Source: Pseudomonadota bacterium (GTDB lineage: Bacteria > Pseudomonadota > Gammaproteobacteria > Burkholderiales > Gallionellaceae). Taken from it: 64,000 nucleotides of DNA. Within the stretch, counting starts at the first letter, position 1; each line of letters opens with the position of its first letter. The stretch covers positions 1 through 64,000 of the forward strand of contig JAJXUI010000007.1 in assembly GCA_021782995.1 (NCBI GenBank), written 5' to 3'. This document shows positions 1 to 9,657 of the stretch, one piece after another. The notes beneath the pieces were generated by a model that ran no database searches, was not told the origin of the DNA, and worked only from the letters and a program-made list of their open reading frames with translations. Made by a program: the position numbers and the translations under genes.

Positions 1-579
1 GAAGGCGTGCTGAGCCACGACCAGCTGCTGACCGACCCGAACGAAGCAGCAGACTTCGTGAAGAAAACCCAGGTTGACGCATTGGCAATCGCCATCGGTA
101 CCTCCCACGGTGCGTACAAGTTCACCAAGCCGCCCACAGGCGCCGTGCTGCGTATCGACCGCATCAAGGAAATCCACGCCCGTATCCCCAACACCCACCT
201 CGTGATGCACGGTTCTTCTTCCGTGCCGCAAGAGTGGCTGGAAGTGATCAACAAGTTCGGCGGCCAGATGGGTGAAACTTACGGCGTACCGGTTGAAGAA
301 ATCGTTGAAGGCATCAAGCACGGCGTGCGCAAAGTAAACATCGACACCGACCTGCGTATGGCCTCTACCGGAGCAGTGCGTAAATACCTGAGCGACAAGC
401 CTTCAGACTTTGATCCGCGCAAATTCCTGGCAGAAACCACCAAGGCCATGAAAGCGATTTGCAAAGCGCGTTATGAAGCCTTCGGTTCTGCAGGTATGGC
501 AGCCAAGATCAAGCCGGTCTCTCTTGAGTCCATGGCTAACCGCTATGCCAAAGGCGAGCTGAATGCCGTGATCAAGTAA
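1..579 (+). CDS. fba: Fructose-bisphosphate aldolase class II, C-terminal part
   Basis: The frame is open from the first base, so the start lies outside the window; 192 residues remain. Class II aldolases cleave fructose-1,6-bisphosphate (and sedoheptulose bisphosphate in the Calvin cycle) with a divalent metal in the cytoplasm. The visible part has the class II C-terminal half: [11 protein letters not shown] with a metal-binding histidine, the [10 protein letters not shown] segment, and [12 protein letters not shown], which binds the phosphate and dihydroxyacetone part of the substrate. The long tail ending in [10 protein letters not shown] is usual for the proteobacterial Calvin-cycle subtype. 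fbp lies 1.5 kb downstream, which fits a gluconeogenic or autotrophic role. A strong terminator follows directly. The family call is secure; the subtype is inferred. Confidence 0.95.
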   Translation, partial: EGVLSHDQLLTDPNEAADFVKKTQVDALAIAIGTSHGAYKFTKPPTGAVLRIDRIKEIHARIPNTHLVMHGSSSVPQEWLEVINKFGGQMGETYGVPVEEIVEGIKHGVRKVNIDTDLRMASTGAVRKYLSDKPSDFDPRKFLAETTKAMKAICKARYEAFGSAGMAAKIKPVSLESMANRYAKGELNAVIK

Positions 580-600
580 TTCCGGTATATGCTGGATAAA

Positions 601-628
601 AAAGGCGACCTGCGGGTCGCTTTTTTTT
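601..628 (+). terminator. Intrinsic terminator after fba
   Basis: A GCGACC/GGTCGC stem with a four-base TGCG loop (605-620) is followed by eight T residues. It begins about 25 bases after the fba stop codon and closes that transcription unit. Confidence 0.9.
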
Positions 629-706
629 GTGCTGAAATCAGGATAAAGCAATGGTTGAAAGGTGTAACTTGTCAGCTTTCAAAACTTCAATAATAAGGAT
701 ATTGAA

Positions 707-1999
707 TCAATACATAACCTCAGACAAATGCTTGCCAAGACACAACAATGTAACGGTCGGTGGTAATCCCCACTCTTCAGGTATCACTGAAGCATCGCAG
801 ACATGCAGGCCATCAACTTCAGTTTGTAATTTGTTGTCTACAATTTCACCCAGTTTCGCCGTACCGCCAGGGTGTGCAGCAAAGTGCCAACTGCTGAAAA
901 TGGAACTGGCACCGGCGTTTCCTAAAATATCTCTGGCTAGAAATATTCCCCGTTTGAATTTTTCCTTGTCTTGCAAAGTGAGCGATTTAACCGGTCCAAG
1001 CTGATTGAAGTGCCCACCCAGCTGGTCACGTATTTTCACCATCAGGGTGAGTGTACTACTGTGTGAGAATAGCCGATCCACCCTGCCGGCCTGTGTGGCA
1101 AAGCCCTGGAACAAAGGCTTGGGCAGGGTCATGTCGGCCAGCATGATGCCTTCGCCTTGCAGTTGCAGCCCAGTAGCCATCGGCACTTCGCGCCCACCCT
1201 GCATATCCTTGATGCTGCCCATTACCGCCACTACTGGATCAACAAAAAAATTCCTGCCAACATTCTTGATGCCGGAAGCAGCAAGAATCTGCGGGGTGCC
1301 GATGCCACCGGCAGCAAGTACTACCTTATCAGAATTGATTTGCTGGATCTTGCCTTGATGTTTGAATTCAACGCCGATAGCACGCTTCTCCTTGATTAGT
1401 ACTCGACTAACCTTAGCATTGGAAATCAGCCGGGCATCTGCTGCAACGGCATCATCCAGAAACATGCGTGCAGTCCATTTCGCGCCAAACGGGCAGCCAT
1501 AGGTGCAGCGCCAGCATCCGCTGCGGCAGAGCTCTGGTGCAATCATCTTGTCCAGTTTATGCCATGACAAGCCCAATTGTTGTGCACTATGCATGAGCCG
1601 ACTGGCCATCGGGCCGATCAGTTCGTCAGGCAGCGGTTGTATGGGTATATCCTGCTGGAGTGCGGAATAGTGTGACTCAAGTTCGATACCATAGCGGCGA
1701 AAGCTATCGAAAGGCGGTGGCATCGCAGTGGCATAGTTGATTGCCGAGCTGCCGCCAGCGGTGATGCCGCGCAGCAACAAAGATGCATCCGGCTCAATGA
1801 ACATTCCCTTGAAAGGTATTGCAGCAATGCCGGCCATCTGTGCAAGGGTACCTTTCAATGGTGCTGCACTGCCCCATTCCAGCACCGCGACTGAGTAGCC
1901 CTTGCGGGCGAGTTCGCGTGCCACTGTGGCGCTGCCTGGACCGCTGCCAATCACGATAACGTCAACCAGGGACGGGATAGGGTTTTCAGCCGTTGCCAA
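707..1999 (-). CDS. GMC family FAD-dependent oxidoreductase
   Basis: A 430-residue flavoprotein of the glucose-methanol-choline family, which oxidises an alcohol using FAD. The N-terminus carries the dinucleotide-binding motif VIGSGPGSATVARELA (about residues 16-31), and GGSSAINYA follows near residue 80. A cysteine-rich stretch CRSGCWRCTYGCPFGAKW near residue 160 is typical of the long-chain alcohol/cholesterol oxidase-like branch. The C-terminus has the HPGGTAKLG and DASVIPE segments expected around the catalytic histidine region. At 430 residues it is shorter than most GMC enzymes (500-600). The start is TTG with no clear Shine-Dalgarno, and an AT-rich TATATT lies just upstream, so leaderless translation or a different start is possible. 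The substrate cannot be told from sequence. Confidence 0.85.
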   Translation of the reverse strand: MATAENPIPSLVDVIVIGSGPGSATVARELARKGYSVAVLEWGSAAPLKGTLAQMAGIAAIPFKGMFIEPDASLLLRGITAGGSSAINYATAMPPPFDSFRRYGIELESHYSALQQDIPIQPLPDELIGPMASRLMHSAQQLGLSWHKLDKMIAPELCRSGCWRCTYGCPFGAKWTARMFLDDAVAADARLISNAKVSRVLIKEKRAIGVEFKHQGKIQQINSDKVVLAAGGIGTPQILAASGIKNVGRNFFVDPVVAVMGSIKDMQGGREVPMATGLQLQGEGIMLADMTLPKPLFQGFATQAGRVDRLFSHSSTLTLMVKIRDQLGGHFNQLGPVKSLTLQDKEKFKRGIFLARDILGNAGASSIFSSWHFAAHPGGTAKLGEIVDNKLQTEVDGLHVCDASVIPEEWGLPPTVTLLCLGKHLSEVMY

Positions 2000-2076
2000 G
2001 ATAAATTAACAATATAATCAATAAGTTATGCGGATACATTAGAACATCATGGAGTGCTAACGTAATTGCTGCTAAA

Positions 2077-2100
2077 ATTCAAGCTTTTTTGGGCTTGAAT
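2077..2100. repeat. Inverted repeat in the fbp leader
   Basis: Two perfect 8-bp arms, ATTCAAGC and GCTTGAAT, flank an eight-base T-rich spacer and end three bases before the fbp ribosome-binding region. It could be an operator or an RNA hairpin that masks the start. No regulator can be assigned. Confidence 0.4.
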
Positions 2101-2117
2101 TCAGAGGGAGTGGCAAC

Positions 2118-3119
2118 ATGAGCAAGAGTTTAGTGCAGTTTATTATCGAAGAACAGCGTCACATTCCAGGCGCAACCGGTGATTTTACCGGCCTGCTGAG
2201 CGACATCGAAGTGGCCTGCAAGCAGATCGCACACGCAGTTAACAAAGGCGCGCTGATTGGCGTACTGGGCAGCGCCGGCAGTGAAAACGTGCAAGGTGAG
2301 ACCCAGAAGAAGCTGGACGTGATCACCAATGAAATTTTCCTGAAAAATAACGAGTGGGCTGGCCATCTGGCAGCGATGGCTTCGGAAGAGATGGATGAAA
2401 TCTATCCGATCCCGGCACAGTATCCGCGCGGCAAATACCTGCTGACTTTCGACCCGCTGGATGGTTCTTCCAACATCGACGTGAACATTTCCGTCGGTAC
2501 CATCTTCTCCATCCTGCGCGCACCTGAAGGTGTAACCAACCCAAAGACTGAAGATTTCCTGCAACCAGGCACCAAACAGGTTTGCGCCGGCTATGCGCTG
2601 TACGGCCCGGCAACAATGCTGGTGATCACCACCGGTCACGGTGTAAACGGTTTCACGCTGGACCGCGATATCGGTGAATTCATGCTGACTCACCCGAACA
2701 TGCAGATTCCTGCAGATACCCAGGAATTCGCGATCAACATGTCCAACCAGCGTTACTGGGAAGCGCCTGTAAAGCGTTACATAGATGAATGCATGAAGGG
2801 CAAGGACGGCGGCCGCGAGAAGAACTTCAACATGCGCTGGGTTGCCTCGATGGTAGCAGAAGTACACCGCATCCTGACCCGCGGCGGCATCTTCATGTAC
2901 CCGTTTGATACCAAGGAAGCAGGCAAGGCCGGCAAGCTGCGCCTGCTGTATGAGGCCAACCCGATGTCCTTCATCGTGGAACAGGCAGGGGGGGCCAGCT
3001 CTACAGGCCGTGAGCGCATCATGGAGCTGAAGCCGAGCGGTTTGCACCAGCGCGTGCCGGTCATCCTCGGTTCCAAGAATGAAGTTGAGCGCGTGGTTAG
3101 CTATCATAAAGGCGCATAA
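2118..3119 (+). CDS. fbp: Fructose-1,6-bisphosphatase class I
   Basis: A 333-residue class I FBPase, the usual length. It removes the 1-phosphate of fructose-1,6-bisphosphate in gluconeogenesis and in the Calvin cycle. The metal-binding motif [18 protein letters not shown] (about residues 112-129) is intact, with an upstream acidic pair in SEEMDE. The active-site/substrate region [15 protein letters not shown] lies near residue 280. A GAGGGAG ribosome-binding site precedes the ATG by about eight bases. It is transcribed divergently from the GMC oxidoreductase and followed by two hairpins, so it is probably monocistronic. Nearness to the Calvin-type aldolase suggests carbon-fixation use, which is inferred. 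Confidence 0.97.
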   Translation: MSKSLVQFIIEEQRHIPGATGDFTGLLSDIEVACKQIAHAVNKGALIGVLGSAGSENVQGETQKKLDVITNEIFLKNNEWAGHLAAMASEEMDEIYPIPAQYPRGKYLLTFDPLDGSSNIDVNISVGTIFSILRAPEGVTNPKTEDFLQPGTKQVCAGYALYGPATMLVITTGHGVNGFTLDRDIGEFMLTHPNMQIPADTQEFAINMSNQRYWEAPVKRYIDECMKGKDGGREKNFNMRWVASMVAEVHRILTRGGIFMYPFDTKEAGKAGKLRLLYEANPMSFIVEQAGGASSTGRERIMELKPSGLHQRVPVILGSKNEVERVVSYHKGA

Positions 3120-3134
3120 CTCATAAATTGCTAT

Positions 3135-3196
3135 TCCCGCTTTGGCGGGAGCAATGCATTCAAGATTCATATAAAGCCACCCTCGGGTGGCTTTAT
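3135..3196 (+). terminator. Two hairpins between fbp and purC
   Basis: The first is TCCCGC/GCGGGA at 3135-3150. The second is an 11-bp stem (ATAAAGCCACC paired with GGTGGCTTTAT) at 3171-3196 whose A- and T-rich ends let it work in either direction. Only the second looks like a full rho-independent terminator. Confidence 0.75.
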
Positions 3197-3231
3197 AATT
3201 GGCATTACTGAATTCATGACAGGAACAGACC

Positions 3232-4116
3232 ATGTCCGCATTGCACGAATCCAACCTGAGCAGCCTGCCGCTGATCCACCGTGGCAAGGTGCGCGACCTT
3301 TACGGCATTGACGACCAGCACATGCTGATCGTGCAGACTGATCGCCTGTCCGCATTTGATGTGATCATGCCCACCCCGATACCGGGCAAGGGTGAAGTAC
3401 TGACCACCATGTCCAATTTCTGGTTCAACAAGCTGGGACACATCTTGCCGAACCATCTGTCCGGCATTGCGCCCGAATCGGTGGTAAAAACCGACGCCGA
3501 TCGCGTGCAGGTGAAAGGTCGTGCTTTTGTCGTCAAGCGTCTGAAAGCGTTGCCGATAGAAGCCATCGTGCGCGGCTATCTGGTGGGCTCAGGCTGGAAG
3601 GAATACAGAAAAACTGGCACGGTGTGCGGTATACAGATTCCCGCAGGTATGCAGGAAGCGGGCAAACTGCCGCAGGCCCTGTTTACGCCTTCCACCAAGG
3701 CAGCCGTGGGCGAGCATGATGAAAACATTTCCTTTGAGGAAGCCGTAAAGCTGCTCGGGCAGCAGCGTGCGGAAGAAGTGCGCGACGCGGCAATTGCGCT
3801 GTATACGCAGGCAGCAGAATATGCACTGACGCGCGGCATCATCATTGCCGATACCAAGTTCGAATTCGGGGTGGATGACAGTGGCAAGCTGTATTTGATC
3901 GACGAAGCACTTACGCCGGACTCCTCCCGCTTCTGGCCGGCTGAAAGTTACAAGGCTGGCTCGAATCCGCCCAGTTTCGACAAGCAGTATGTGCGAGACT
4001 GGCTGGAAAATTCAGGCTGGAACAAACAGCCGCCGGCGCCGCAGATACCTGCTGACATTCTGGAGCATACTTCAGAGAAATATCAGGAGGCATTGCGCCG
4101 CCTGACAGCTCAGTAA
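3232..4116 (+). CDS. purC: SAICAR synthase (phosphoribosylaminoimidazole-succinocarboxamide synthase)
   Basis: A 294-residue PurC of the long proteobacterial type. It joins CAIR and aspartate with ATP to make SAICAR, a step of de novo purine synthesis. Visible signatures are [12 protein letters not shown] at the ATP-binding N-terminus (about 16-27), the [18 protein letters not shown] signature (about 108-125), and IADTKFEFG followed by [12 protein letters not shown] near residues 205-235. The start is ATG after CAGGAACAGACC, which holds a usable AGGA. It ends 35 bases from the convergent DUF4124 gene. No purine operator is evident. Confidence 0.97.
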   Translation: MSALHESNLSSLPLIHRGKVRDLYGIDDQHMLIVQTDRLSAFDVIMPTPIPGKGEVLTTMSNFWFNKLGHILPNHLSGIAPESVVKTDADRVQVKGRAFVVKRLKALPIEAIVRGYLVGSGWKEYRKTGTVCGIQIPAGMQEAGKLPQALFTPSTKAAVGEHDENISFEEAVKLLGQQRAEEVRDAAIALYTQAAEYALTRGIIIADTKFEFGVDDSGKLYLIDEALTPDSSRFWPAESYKAGSNPPSFDKQYVRDWLENSGWNKQPPAPQIPADILEHTSEKYQEALRRLTAQ

Positions 4117-4151
4117 TTTGCAGCAAGCAAGTGCTGGCTGGCGGGGCGTAA

Positions 4152-4778
4152 TTATTGTTTGGGCACAGTGCCGCCTTTTAACTGACGGAAAAGTTCCTTT
4201 TCCTTCGTATAGCGATCCTTCACCTCAGTCAACTCGGCTTGGTTGCGTGTGAGCTCCTCCTGATAACGCGCAATCCTGGTTTCAGTCTGTGTAATGTCCC
4301 GGGTCAGCGATGCCGGGATTGGCTTGCCATTCTTTTTGCGTGATGATTCTTCTGCATGCAGATCATTCAGTGAACTTTGTGCTGACTTCAGCAGGGTCTG
4401 GTTACTGTCTATGCGTGCATTGATCAGCACCAGGCTGCGGTCACGCGCCAGGTCGATTTCATTCTCGTTGCTGTAGGTATTCAGCAGCATGCTGTTACGG
4501 CGCTTGATTTCCTGCTCTGCTTCATGTTCCTGCTTGCGTTTCGCATCTTCTGCCTGTTTGGATGCCAGCTCCTTTGCATCGGGCTTTTCCTGTTTCTTTT
4601 CAATCAGGCCGGATTTGGTGAGGGTTTCACGTTGTTTTCCGGCATATTCAGGCGGAATGATTTCTCCATAATGGGTCACGCCCTTATCGTCGACCCACTT
4701 GTAGAGCTTGGCCTCGGCAATATGGTTCAGGCTGAGAAAAATGATGAAAACGGGTGCCAGAAGGAAATTTTTACGCAT
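4152..4778 (-). CDS. DUF4124 domain protein, exported
   Basis: 208 residues. The N-terminal signal peptide is hydrophobic (residues 5-20) and ends near AEA. A DUF4124 domain follows, recognised by [20 protein letters not shown] (about 24-43). The rest, about residues 60-200, is highly charged and helical with many K, E, Q and R, likely coiled coil. DUF4124 proteins are common envelope proteins of beta- and gammaproteobacteria with no settled biochemical role. The start codon overlaps the end of pyrE by 8 bases, so translation is probably coupled to pyrE. That link may be positional rather than functional. Confidence 0.85.
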   Translation of the reverse strand: MRKNFLLAPVFIIFLSLNHIAEAKLYKWVDDKGVTHYGEIIPPEYAGKQRETLTKSGLIEKKQEKPDAKELASKQAEDAKRKQEHEAEQEIKRRNSMLLNTYSNENEIDLARDRSLVLINARIDSNQTLLKSAQSSLNDLHAEESSRKKNGKPIPASLTRDITQTETRIARYQEELTRNQAELTEVKDRYTKEKELFRQLKGGTVPKQ

Positions 4779-5421
4779 TGTTCACTCCATATTGCTCACG
4801 GTAAGTTTGCACAGATTGTAAATATTGCTGCAGCTCGGCATGCCCTTGCAAATAGCCGAGCAGATCATCCAGCGTAGCGATCGCCAGGACCGGGATATTA
4901 TATTGCTGCTGGACTTCCTGGACGGCGGAAAGTTCACCTTGCCCTCTTTCCATCCTGTCTATGGCTATCACAACGCCACAAGGTGTGGCGCCTGCGGCAC
5001 GAATGAGCTCTATGGATTCGCGCACGGATGTCCCAGCAGAAATGACATCATCAATGATGAGTACATTGCCCTTTAACGCCGCACCAACAGTGGTTCCGCC
5101 TTCACCGTGATCCTTGGCTTCCTTGCGGTTGAAGCAATAGGGCACATTCCTGCCCTGCTCAGAAAGCGCAATGGCAGTCCCTGCGGCCAGGGGAATGCCT
5201 TTGTATGCGGGGCCAAACAACATGTCGAATGGCACATGAGAAGCGAGGATGGCCTGGGCATAGAACTGGCACAGTTCATGTAGTGCGGCACCGTCCTGGA
5301 ACAGGCCGGAGTTGAAAAAATAAGGCGACAGTCTACCAGCCTTGGTTTTGAATTCACCGAATTTCAGCACATTCTGCTGGATGGCAAAGCGGATGAAATC
5401 CTGTCGGAATGATTGATGCAT
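4771..5421 (-). CDS. pyrE: Orotate phosphoribosyltransferase
   Basis: 216 residues, matching the usual PyrE length when the ATG at 5421 (MHQSFRQDF) is used. The open frame reaches further upstream, but that extension is not PyrE-like. The enzyme transfers phosphoribose from PRPP to orotate, giving OMP in pyrimidine synthesis. The PRPP loop [17 protein letters not shown] (about 120-136) is intact, and the [11 protein letters not shown] and [12 protein letters not shown] segments supply active-site lysines and the flexible loop. It is transcribed divergently from xthA across a 76-base gap and overlaps the downstream DUF4124 gene. Confidence 0.96.
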   Translation of the reverse strand: MHQSFRQDFIRFAIQQNVLKFGEFKTKAGRLSPYFFNSGLFQDGAALHELCQFYAQAILASHVPFDMLFGPAYKGIPLAAGTAIALSEQGRNVPYCFNRKEAKDHGEGGTTVGAALKGNVLIIDDVISAGTSVRESIELIRAAGATPCGVVIAIDRMERGQGELSAVQEVQQQYNIPVLAIATLDDLLGYLQGHAELQQYLQSVQTYREQYGVNNA

Positions 5422-5497
5422 GGGAAATCCCCGGAAAAGAACAGTGTCGCTATTATAATGGCGCATTAGCCCAAGTAATAATCTGCCGGAGAATTTT

Positions 5498-6265
5498 GTG
5501 CGCGTCATATCCCTGAACCTGAATGGCATCCGTTCCGCTTTCAATAAAGGCCTGCCGGCCTGGCTGCAGCAGCAGGAGGCCGATATCGTTTGCCTGCAGG
5601 AGCTAAAAGCCCAGGCCGGCGACATGACCCCTGACATGCTCAATCCGCATGGTTATTTCGGATATTTCCACTATGCTGAAAAAAAGGGGTATAGCGGGGT
5701 GGGGATCTGGAGCAGGAAACAAGCAGATGAAGTGATTATCGGCATGGGGAGGCCAGAGTTTGATGCAGAGGGTCGATATATCGAAGCAAAATATGGAAAT
5801 TTGAGTGTTGTTTCGCTGTATTTGCCATCCGGCTCCAGCGGCGAGGAAAGGCAGGCCGTGAAGTTCAAATTCATGGAGGCCTTTATGCCGCATCTGCTTG
5901 CGCTGAAACAGAGCGGGCGAGACGTGCTGCTGTGCGGGGACTGGAATATTGCACATACCGAAAAAGATCTGCGAAACTGGAAAGGCAACAAGAAGAATTC
6001 CGGTTTTTTGCCGGAGGAACGCACCTGGTTGACGCAGCTATTCAATGAGGTTGGTTTTGTCGACGTGTTCCGCAAATTGCATCCGGAACTGGAGGCATAC
6101 ACCTGGTGGTCCAATCGAGGTCAGGCATGGGCAAAGGATGTGGGCTGGCGCATAGACTACCAGATCGCTACACCGGGGCTCGCAGCCAAAGCCACGCAAA
6201 CCGGCATCTACAAGGAACAGCGCTTCAGTGATCATGCCCCGCTTTTGGTAGATTATGAAGCTTGA
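5498..6265 (+). CDS. xthA: Exodeoxyribonuclease III (AP endonuclease family 1)
   Basis: 255 residues, the normal ExoIII length. It hydrolyses DNA at abasic sites and digests 3' ends in base-excision repair. Motifs run in order: [11 protein letters not shown] at the N-terminus, VCLQELKAQ with the metal-binding glutamate near residue 35, [15 protein letters not shown] with the catalytic Asp/Asn near 150, and the C-terminal SDHAPL with the general-base histidine. The start is GTG after GCCGGAGAATTTT. The pyrE-xthA divergence over 76 bases implies back-to-back promoters. Confidence 0.95.
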   Translation: MRVISLNLNGIRSAFNKGLPAWLQQQEADIVCLQELKAQAGDMTPDMLNPHGYFGYFHYAEKKGYSGVGIWSRKQADEVIIGMGRPEFDAEGRYIEAKYGNLSVVSLYLPSGSSGEERQAVKFKFMEAFMPHLLALKQSGRDVLLCGDWNIAHTEKDLRNWKGNKKNSGFLPEERTWLTQLFNEVGFVDVFRKLHPELEAYTWWSNRGQAWAKDVGWRIDYQIATPGLAAKATQTGIYKEQRFSDHAPLLVDYEA

Positions 6266-6327
6266 TATAACATGATAATTACATTTACGATAAATATGGA
6301 AACCGGGTCATTCAATATGGACTGGCG

Positions 6328-6942
6328 ATGGCAAGTCAATTGAAGCTGCATAACGAAGCTTTGTTCTGGTTGCTTGCAGGCCTGCTACTGCTGGCAATCA
6401 CTGCGATTCAGCCACATGACTATCCCACCTGGTGGATGGAAACTTTCCCCATATTCATCGCAGTTCCCGTATTGATCCTCACCTTCAAACGCAACCCACT
6501 CACCCCGCTGATGTATCGTTTGCTGTTCTTGCATGCAATGATCCTGATGGTGGGCGGCCATTACACTTATGCGGAGGTGCCGCTGGGGAACTGGATGGAG
6601 GGCTGGTTCGGCTTTACTCGCAACAATTATGACAAGATAGGCCACTTTGCCCAGGGATTCGTGCCGGCAATGCTGATTCGTGAGTTGTTGATCAAATACA
6701 CACCCCTGCAGCGAGGAAAAGTCCTGTTGGCACTGGTCACGGCAAGCTGTCTTGGCATCAGTGCAGCATATGAGCTGATTGAATGGGCGGCAGCAGAAAT
6801 CATGGGGCAGGGTGCTGATGCATTTCTTGGTACCCAGGGCGATGTCTGGGATACCCAGTCGGACATGCTGATGGCACTGATCGGGGCCATAGCTGCACAA
6901 ACAGCAATGCGTAAAATTCAGGACAGGCAGCTGGCAATTTAA
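6328..6942 (+). CDS. DUF2238 inner membrane protein (YjdF-like)
   Basis: 204 residues with about five to six hydrophobic segments (around 13-30, 38-52, 65-80, 108-125, 130-155 and 175-195). It matches the DUF2238/YjdF family by length and by the conserved stretches YDKIGHFAQGFVPA, AAYELIEWAAA and GTQGDVWDTQSDM. The family is an integral membrane protein of unknown function. Its stop overlaps the convergent small membrane protein gene by four bases, and no terminator lies between them. Confidence 0.85.
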   Translation: MASQLKLHNEALFWLLAGLLLLAITAIQPHDYPTWWMETFPIFIAVPVLILTFKRNPLTPLMYRLLFLHAMILMVGGHYTYAEVPLGNWMEGWFGFTRNNYDKIGHFAQGFVPAMLIRELLIKYTPLQRGKVLLALVTASCLGISAAYELIEWAAAEIMGQGADAFLGTQGDVWDTQSDMLMALIGAIAAQTAMRKIQDRQLAI

Positions 6943-7223
6943 TCCGGGGCGGCAGAAACGCCAGAAGCCGCCGGGTATGCCGATGCGGGTTCTGCAGCAT
7001 CTGGAGCCGACTGAATTGCACGCTCAACTTGCACAGCACTGACAGCAGGCGATTCTGCAGGAATACTGGTTACAGTTTGCTGCTTCATTGGAAAGGATTG
7101 GCTGGATGCTTGAACTTTGTTCAGGTTGCTGTATGTGCGGGTCAGCATGAACTTGAACAGCATGATGATGGCGATGGCAATTATCAGGGTGATGGCCAGT
7201 TTCTTGATTGCTCGCTCATCCAT
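6939..7223 (-). CDS. Small single-span membrane protein, unknown
   Basis: 94 residues: a charged start MDERAIKK, one transmembrane helix (about 9-27), then a low-complexity tail rich in Ser, Ala, Pro and Val (about 40-94). No family is recognised. The Pro/Ala-rich tail would probably lie in the periplasm. The start ATG has TGAGCG nearby but no strong Shine-Dalgarno. It may be an assembly or cell-envelope accessory, but nothing in the sequence assigns a role. Confidence 0.6.
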   Translation of the reverse strand: MDERAIKKLAITLIIAIAIIMLFKFMLTRTYSNLNKVQASSQSFPMKQQTVTSIPAESPAVSAVQVERAIQSAPDAAEPASAYPAASGVSAAPD

Positions 7224-7425
7224 AGTGTGCTCCGTGCTTGATTAACGTTGAACAATCCCGACATCGCCGGTACATCGGATGGAAAAGCCGGGCGGGAGTC
7301 AAATTGATCAATTTGAATCCGGCTATGTCTTGCGTGAGATCATGTCTTGAGAGCAGAAAACGCAAACAGCCTGGATGCAGACAAGTAGCTATGCCATCAC
7401 AGCTCGCATGATCGTTTGTTGTAAA

Positions 7426-7560
7426 TTAATGGCGCTTTTTGTGACCCGGGGCATTTTCACTGTTGCCGGGACCGCGGGGGTCATGACCGGGTGCAAAAAA
7501 TCCACGGCAACCATAAAGCGAGGTCAAGACAACTAACAGGATAAGGGTTGCAATACGCAT
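7426..7560 (-). CDS. 44-residue predicted lipoprotein
   Basis: The frame codes for a short hydrophobic signal (MRIATLILLVVLTSLYGC) with a good lipobox LYGC, cysteine at residue 18. A mature part of only 26 residues follows, rich in Gly, Pro and His and ending KKRH. The first mature residues after the cysteine are Arg-Gly, so outer membrane sorting is plausible but not certain. The gene sits alone between the small membrane protein and the hybrid kinase. A clean signal plus lipobox in so short a frame supports a real gene. Function unknown. Confidence 0.6.
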   Translation of the reverse strand: MRIATLILLVVLTSLYGCRGFFAPGHDPRGPGNSENAPGHKKRH

Positions 7561-7621
7561 ATAAGCTCAATAAAAGTTTTGATAATTATCATGCTATAGA
7601 AAAAATGGAAAATTATCCAGT

Positions 7622-9634
7622 TTGCAGGAAAGCACTGCTACTTTGATAGATGAAATAGTAAAATTACAGGATATGCAAAGCGTTCAATCAAACCTGGCAG
7701 ATCAACCAACCCCGGAACGACAACACGATGCCCGTTACCAGGCATTATTCAGGCAACTGCCTGAAGCCGTGATGGTGTTTGACGCAGCTGGCAACATGCT
7801 GGATCTGAGTGAGCGTGCCACCACGTTGCTGGGAATGTCCCGACAGGCGCTTATGTCGCAAACCTTGCATCAGGCAATTCCACAATTGCCGCTGGATGCA
7901 GCGCAAGCGCTGATGCAGGCTGAAGTGATCGGCCAGCAGTTTGTCATCCAGCTGGAGCTGACACGCGAAGATGGCAGTCTTTTTCCCGCAGAAGTTCGGA
8001 TTTCAGTCATAGCGCTGGAGCAAGGCCGCGCATTGATGGCAACCTTGCGAGATATCTCCGCTATGCGTCGTCAGGAAAAGGTGCTGCAGGAGCGGGTGGC
8101 CTTCAATGAGTCCCTGTTGCAGACGATGACTGTGCCTGTGTTCTACAAGGATGCCCAAGGTGTCTATACCGGCTGCAATAACGCCTTTGCCAACTTCATC
8201 GGCAAGCGCAAGAATGAAATCATCGGCAAGACGGTGTTTGACATTGCGCCACAGCCGCTTTCACCCATTTATCGTGACAAAGACCTTGAGTTGCTGGAAG
8301 ATCCTCTGGGGGTGCAGATATATGAAAGCCGGGTCAAGCATGCGGATGGGACCATCCATGACGTCATCTTCCATAAGGCACGCATCACATCGAGTGGCGG
8401 CAAGGCGGTGGGCATCATTGGCGCGATACTGGATATTTCCGAGCGCAAGCGCTATGAAAAGGAACAGCAGAACCTCATCCACCAGCTGGAAGAAAAAGAG
8501 CTGGCCAAGACGCGCTTCCTTGCGTCTGCCGGGCATGACCTGCGGCAGCCCGTTTCCGCTGCCAGCCTGTTTGTACAGGCGCTCAAGCTGACATCTCCCA
8601 CACCCGCGCAGCAAGAAGTCATCGAAAAGCTGGATGAGTCGATGAAGACCTTCTCCGACCTGCTGGAGCAATTGCTGAACATTTCCCGGTTTGATGCGGG
8701 TCTGATCCGTCCGGAACCGTCATCATTCAACCTTGCTCAATTGTTCAGCTGGCTGGCGGACAATTTTGTCCAGGAAGCAACCGACAAAAACCTGAAGCTG
8801 ATTTTCCACCTCCCGAAAAATCGCGGGATGATCCTGAATACCGATATCGGCCTGTTGAAGTCAGTGCTGATGAACCTGCTATCGAATGCAATCAAGTTCA
8901 CTCAAACCGGCGGCATACTGGTCAGTGCCCGCGTGCGGACTGGGCAAGCACTGATACAGGTATGGGATACAGGCATGGGCATCCCGCAGGAAAACTTTGC
9001 GCATATTTTTGACGAGTTCTACCAGATCAACAATCCGCAACGCGACCGCAACCGTGGCCTGGGCCTGGGCTTGTCGATTGTCAGGCGTGCGCTGACCCTG
9101 CTCGACAGTGAAATCATGGGATGTACCGAGTTGGGGAAGGGAACCGTATTCAGCTTCAGTCTGCCATTGCATACCAGTCAGCATCATGTGCCACATCATG
9201 CCGCGGCCGAGCTGGTGCTGGAAGACATGCTGGATGACTCATTTACCCGTGGCAAATGCTTTGTCGTGGTTGAGGATGATGCACTGGTTGCACAAGGCAT
9301 GATCAGCTGGCTCGAAGGCATGGGTGCACAGGTCATGTTTTTCCTCAAGGCCGAAGATGCTCTGGCCAGTCCGCGCATAGGAGAGGCCGACTGCTTCATT
9401 GCCGACTACATGCTGGGCGGAAAATACAACGGCATAGAATTTCTGCAACGACTACGCGAACAATTGGGCACACAGGTCACAGCCGTGCTGGTGACGGGTG
9501 ATACTTCGCCGGACTTTGTGCAAGCTGCCACGCAATGTGAATGGCCGGTATTGTATAAACCGGTGAAGCCGGCACGCCTTATCGTTACCCTCCGGACGCA
9601 GCATGAGCTATTCCAGGTTACTAATAATATATAA
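7622..9634 (+). CDS. Hybrid sensor histidine kinase with two PAS domains and a receiver
   Basis: 670 residues without transmembrane segments, so a cytoplasmic sensor. Order: PAS 1 (about 35-145), PAS 2 (about 155-275, starting SLLQTMTVPVFYKDAQG), and a HisKA domain with H-box SAGHDLRQPVSAAS (phospho-acceptor H305). Then come HATPase_c with N, G1 and G2 boxes (LLSNAIKF, DTGMGIP, GLGLGLSI) and a C-terminal receiver with phospho-acceptor D595 in ADYMLGG. The HDLRQP box belongs to a branch of hybrid kinases often paired with LuxR-type regulators, but no regulator is adjacent. The called start is TTG; an ATG at 7672 would remove 17 residues. The signal is unknown. Confidence 0.9.
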   Translation: MQESTATLIDEIVKLQDMQSVQSNLADQPTPERQHDARYQALFRQLPEAVMVFDAAGNMLDLSERATTLLGMSRQALMSQTLHQAIPQLPLDAAQALMQAEVIGQQFVIQLELTREDGSLFPAEVRISVIALEQGRALMATLRDISAMRRQEKVLQERVAFNESLLQTMTVPVFYKDAQGVYTGCNNAFANFIGKRKNEIIGKTVFDIAPQPLSPIYRDKDLELLEDPLGVQIYESRVKHADGTIHDVIFHKARITSSGGKAVGIIGAILDISERKRYEKEQQNLIHQLEEKELAKTRFLASAGHDLRQPVSAASLFVQALKLTSPTPAQQEVIEKLDESMKTFSDLLEQLLNISRFDAGLIRPEPSSFNLAQLFSWLADNFVQEATDKNLKLIFHLPKNRGMILNTDIGLLKSVLMNLLSNAIKFTQTGGILVSARVRTGQALIQVWDTGMGIPQENFAHIFDEFYQINNPQRDRNRGLGLGLSIVRRALTLLDSEIMGCTELGKGTVFSFSLPLHTSQHHVPHHAAAELVLEDMLDDSFTRGKCFVVVEDDALVAQGMISWLEGMGAQVMFFLKAEDALASPRIGEADCFIADYMLGGKYNGIEFLQRLREQLGTQVTAVLVTGDTSPDFVQAATQCEWPVLYKPVKPARLIVTLRTQHELFQVTNNI

Positions 9635-9657
9635 TTAATTCAATATATTAGTCATAT

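Noticed and set aside
2130-3287. 385-codon open frame on the minus strand
   Set aside because: Shadow of fbp, which is complete and well supported.
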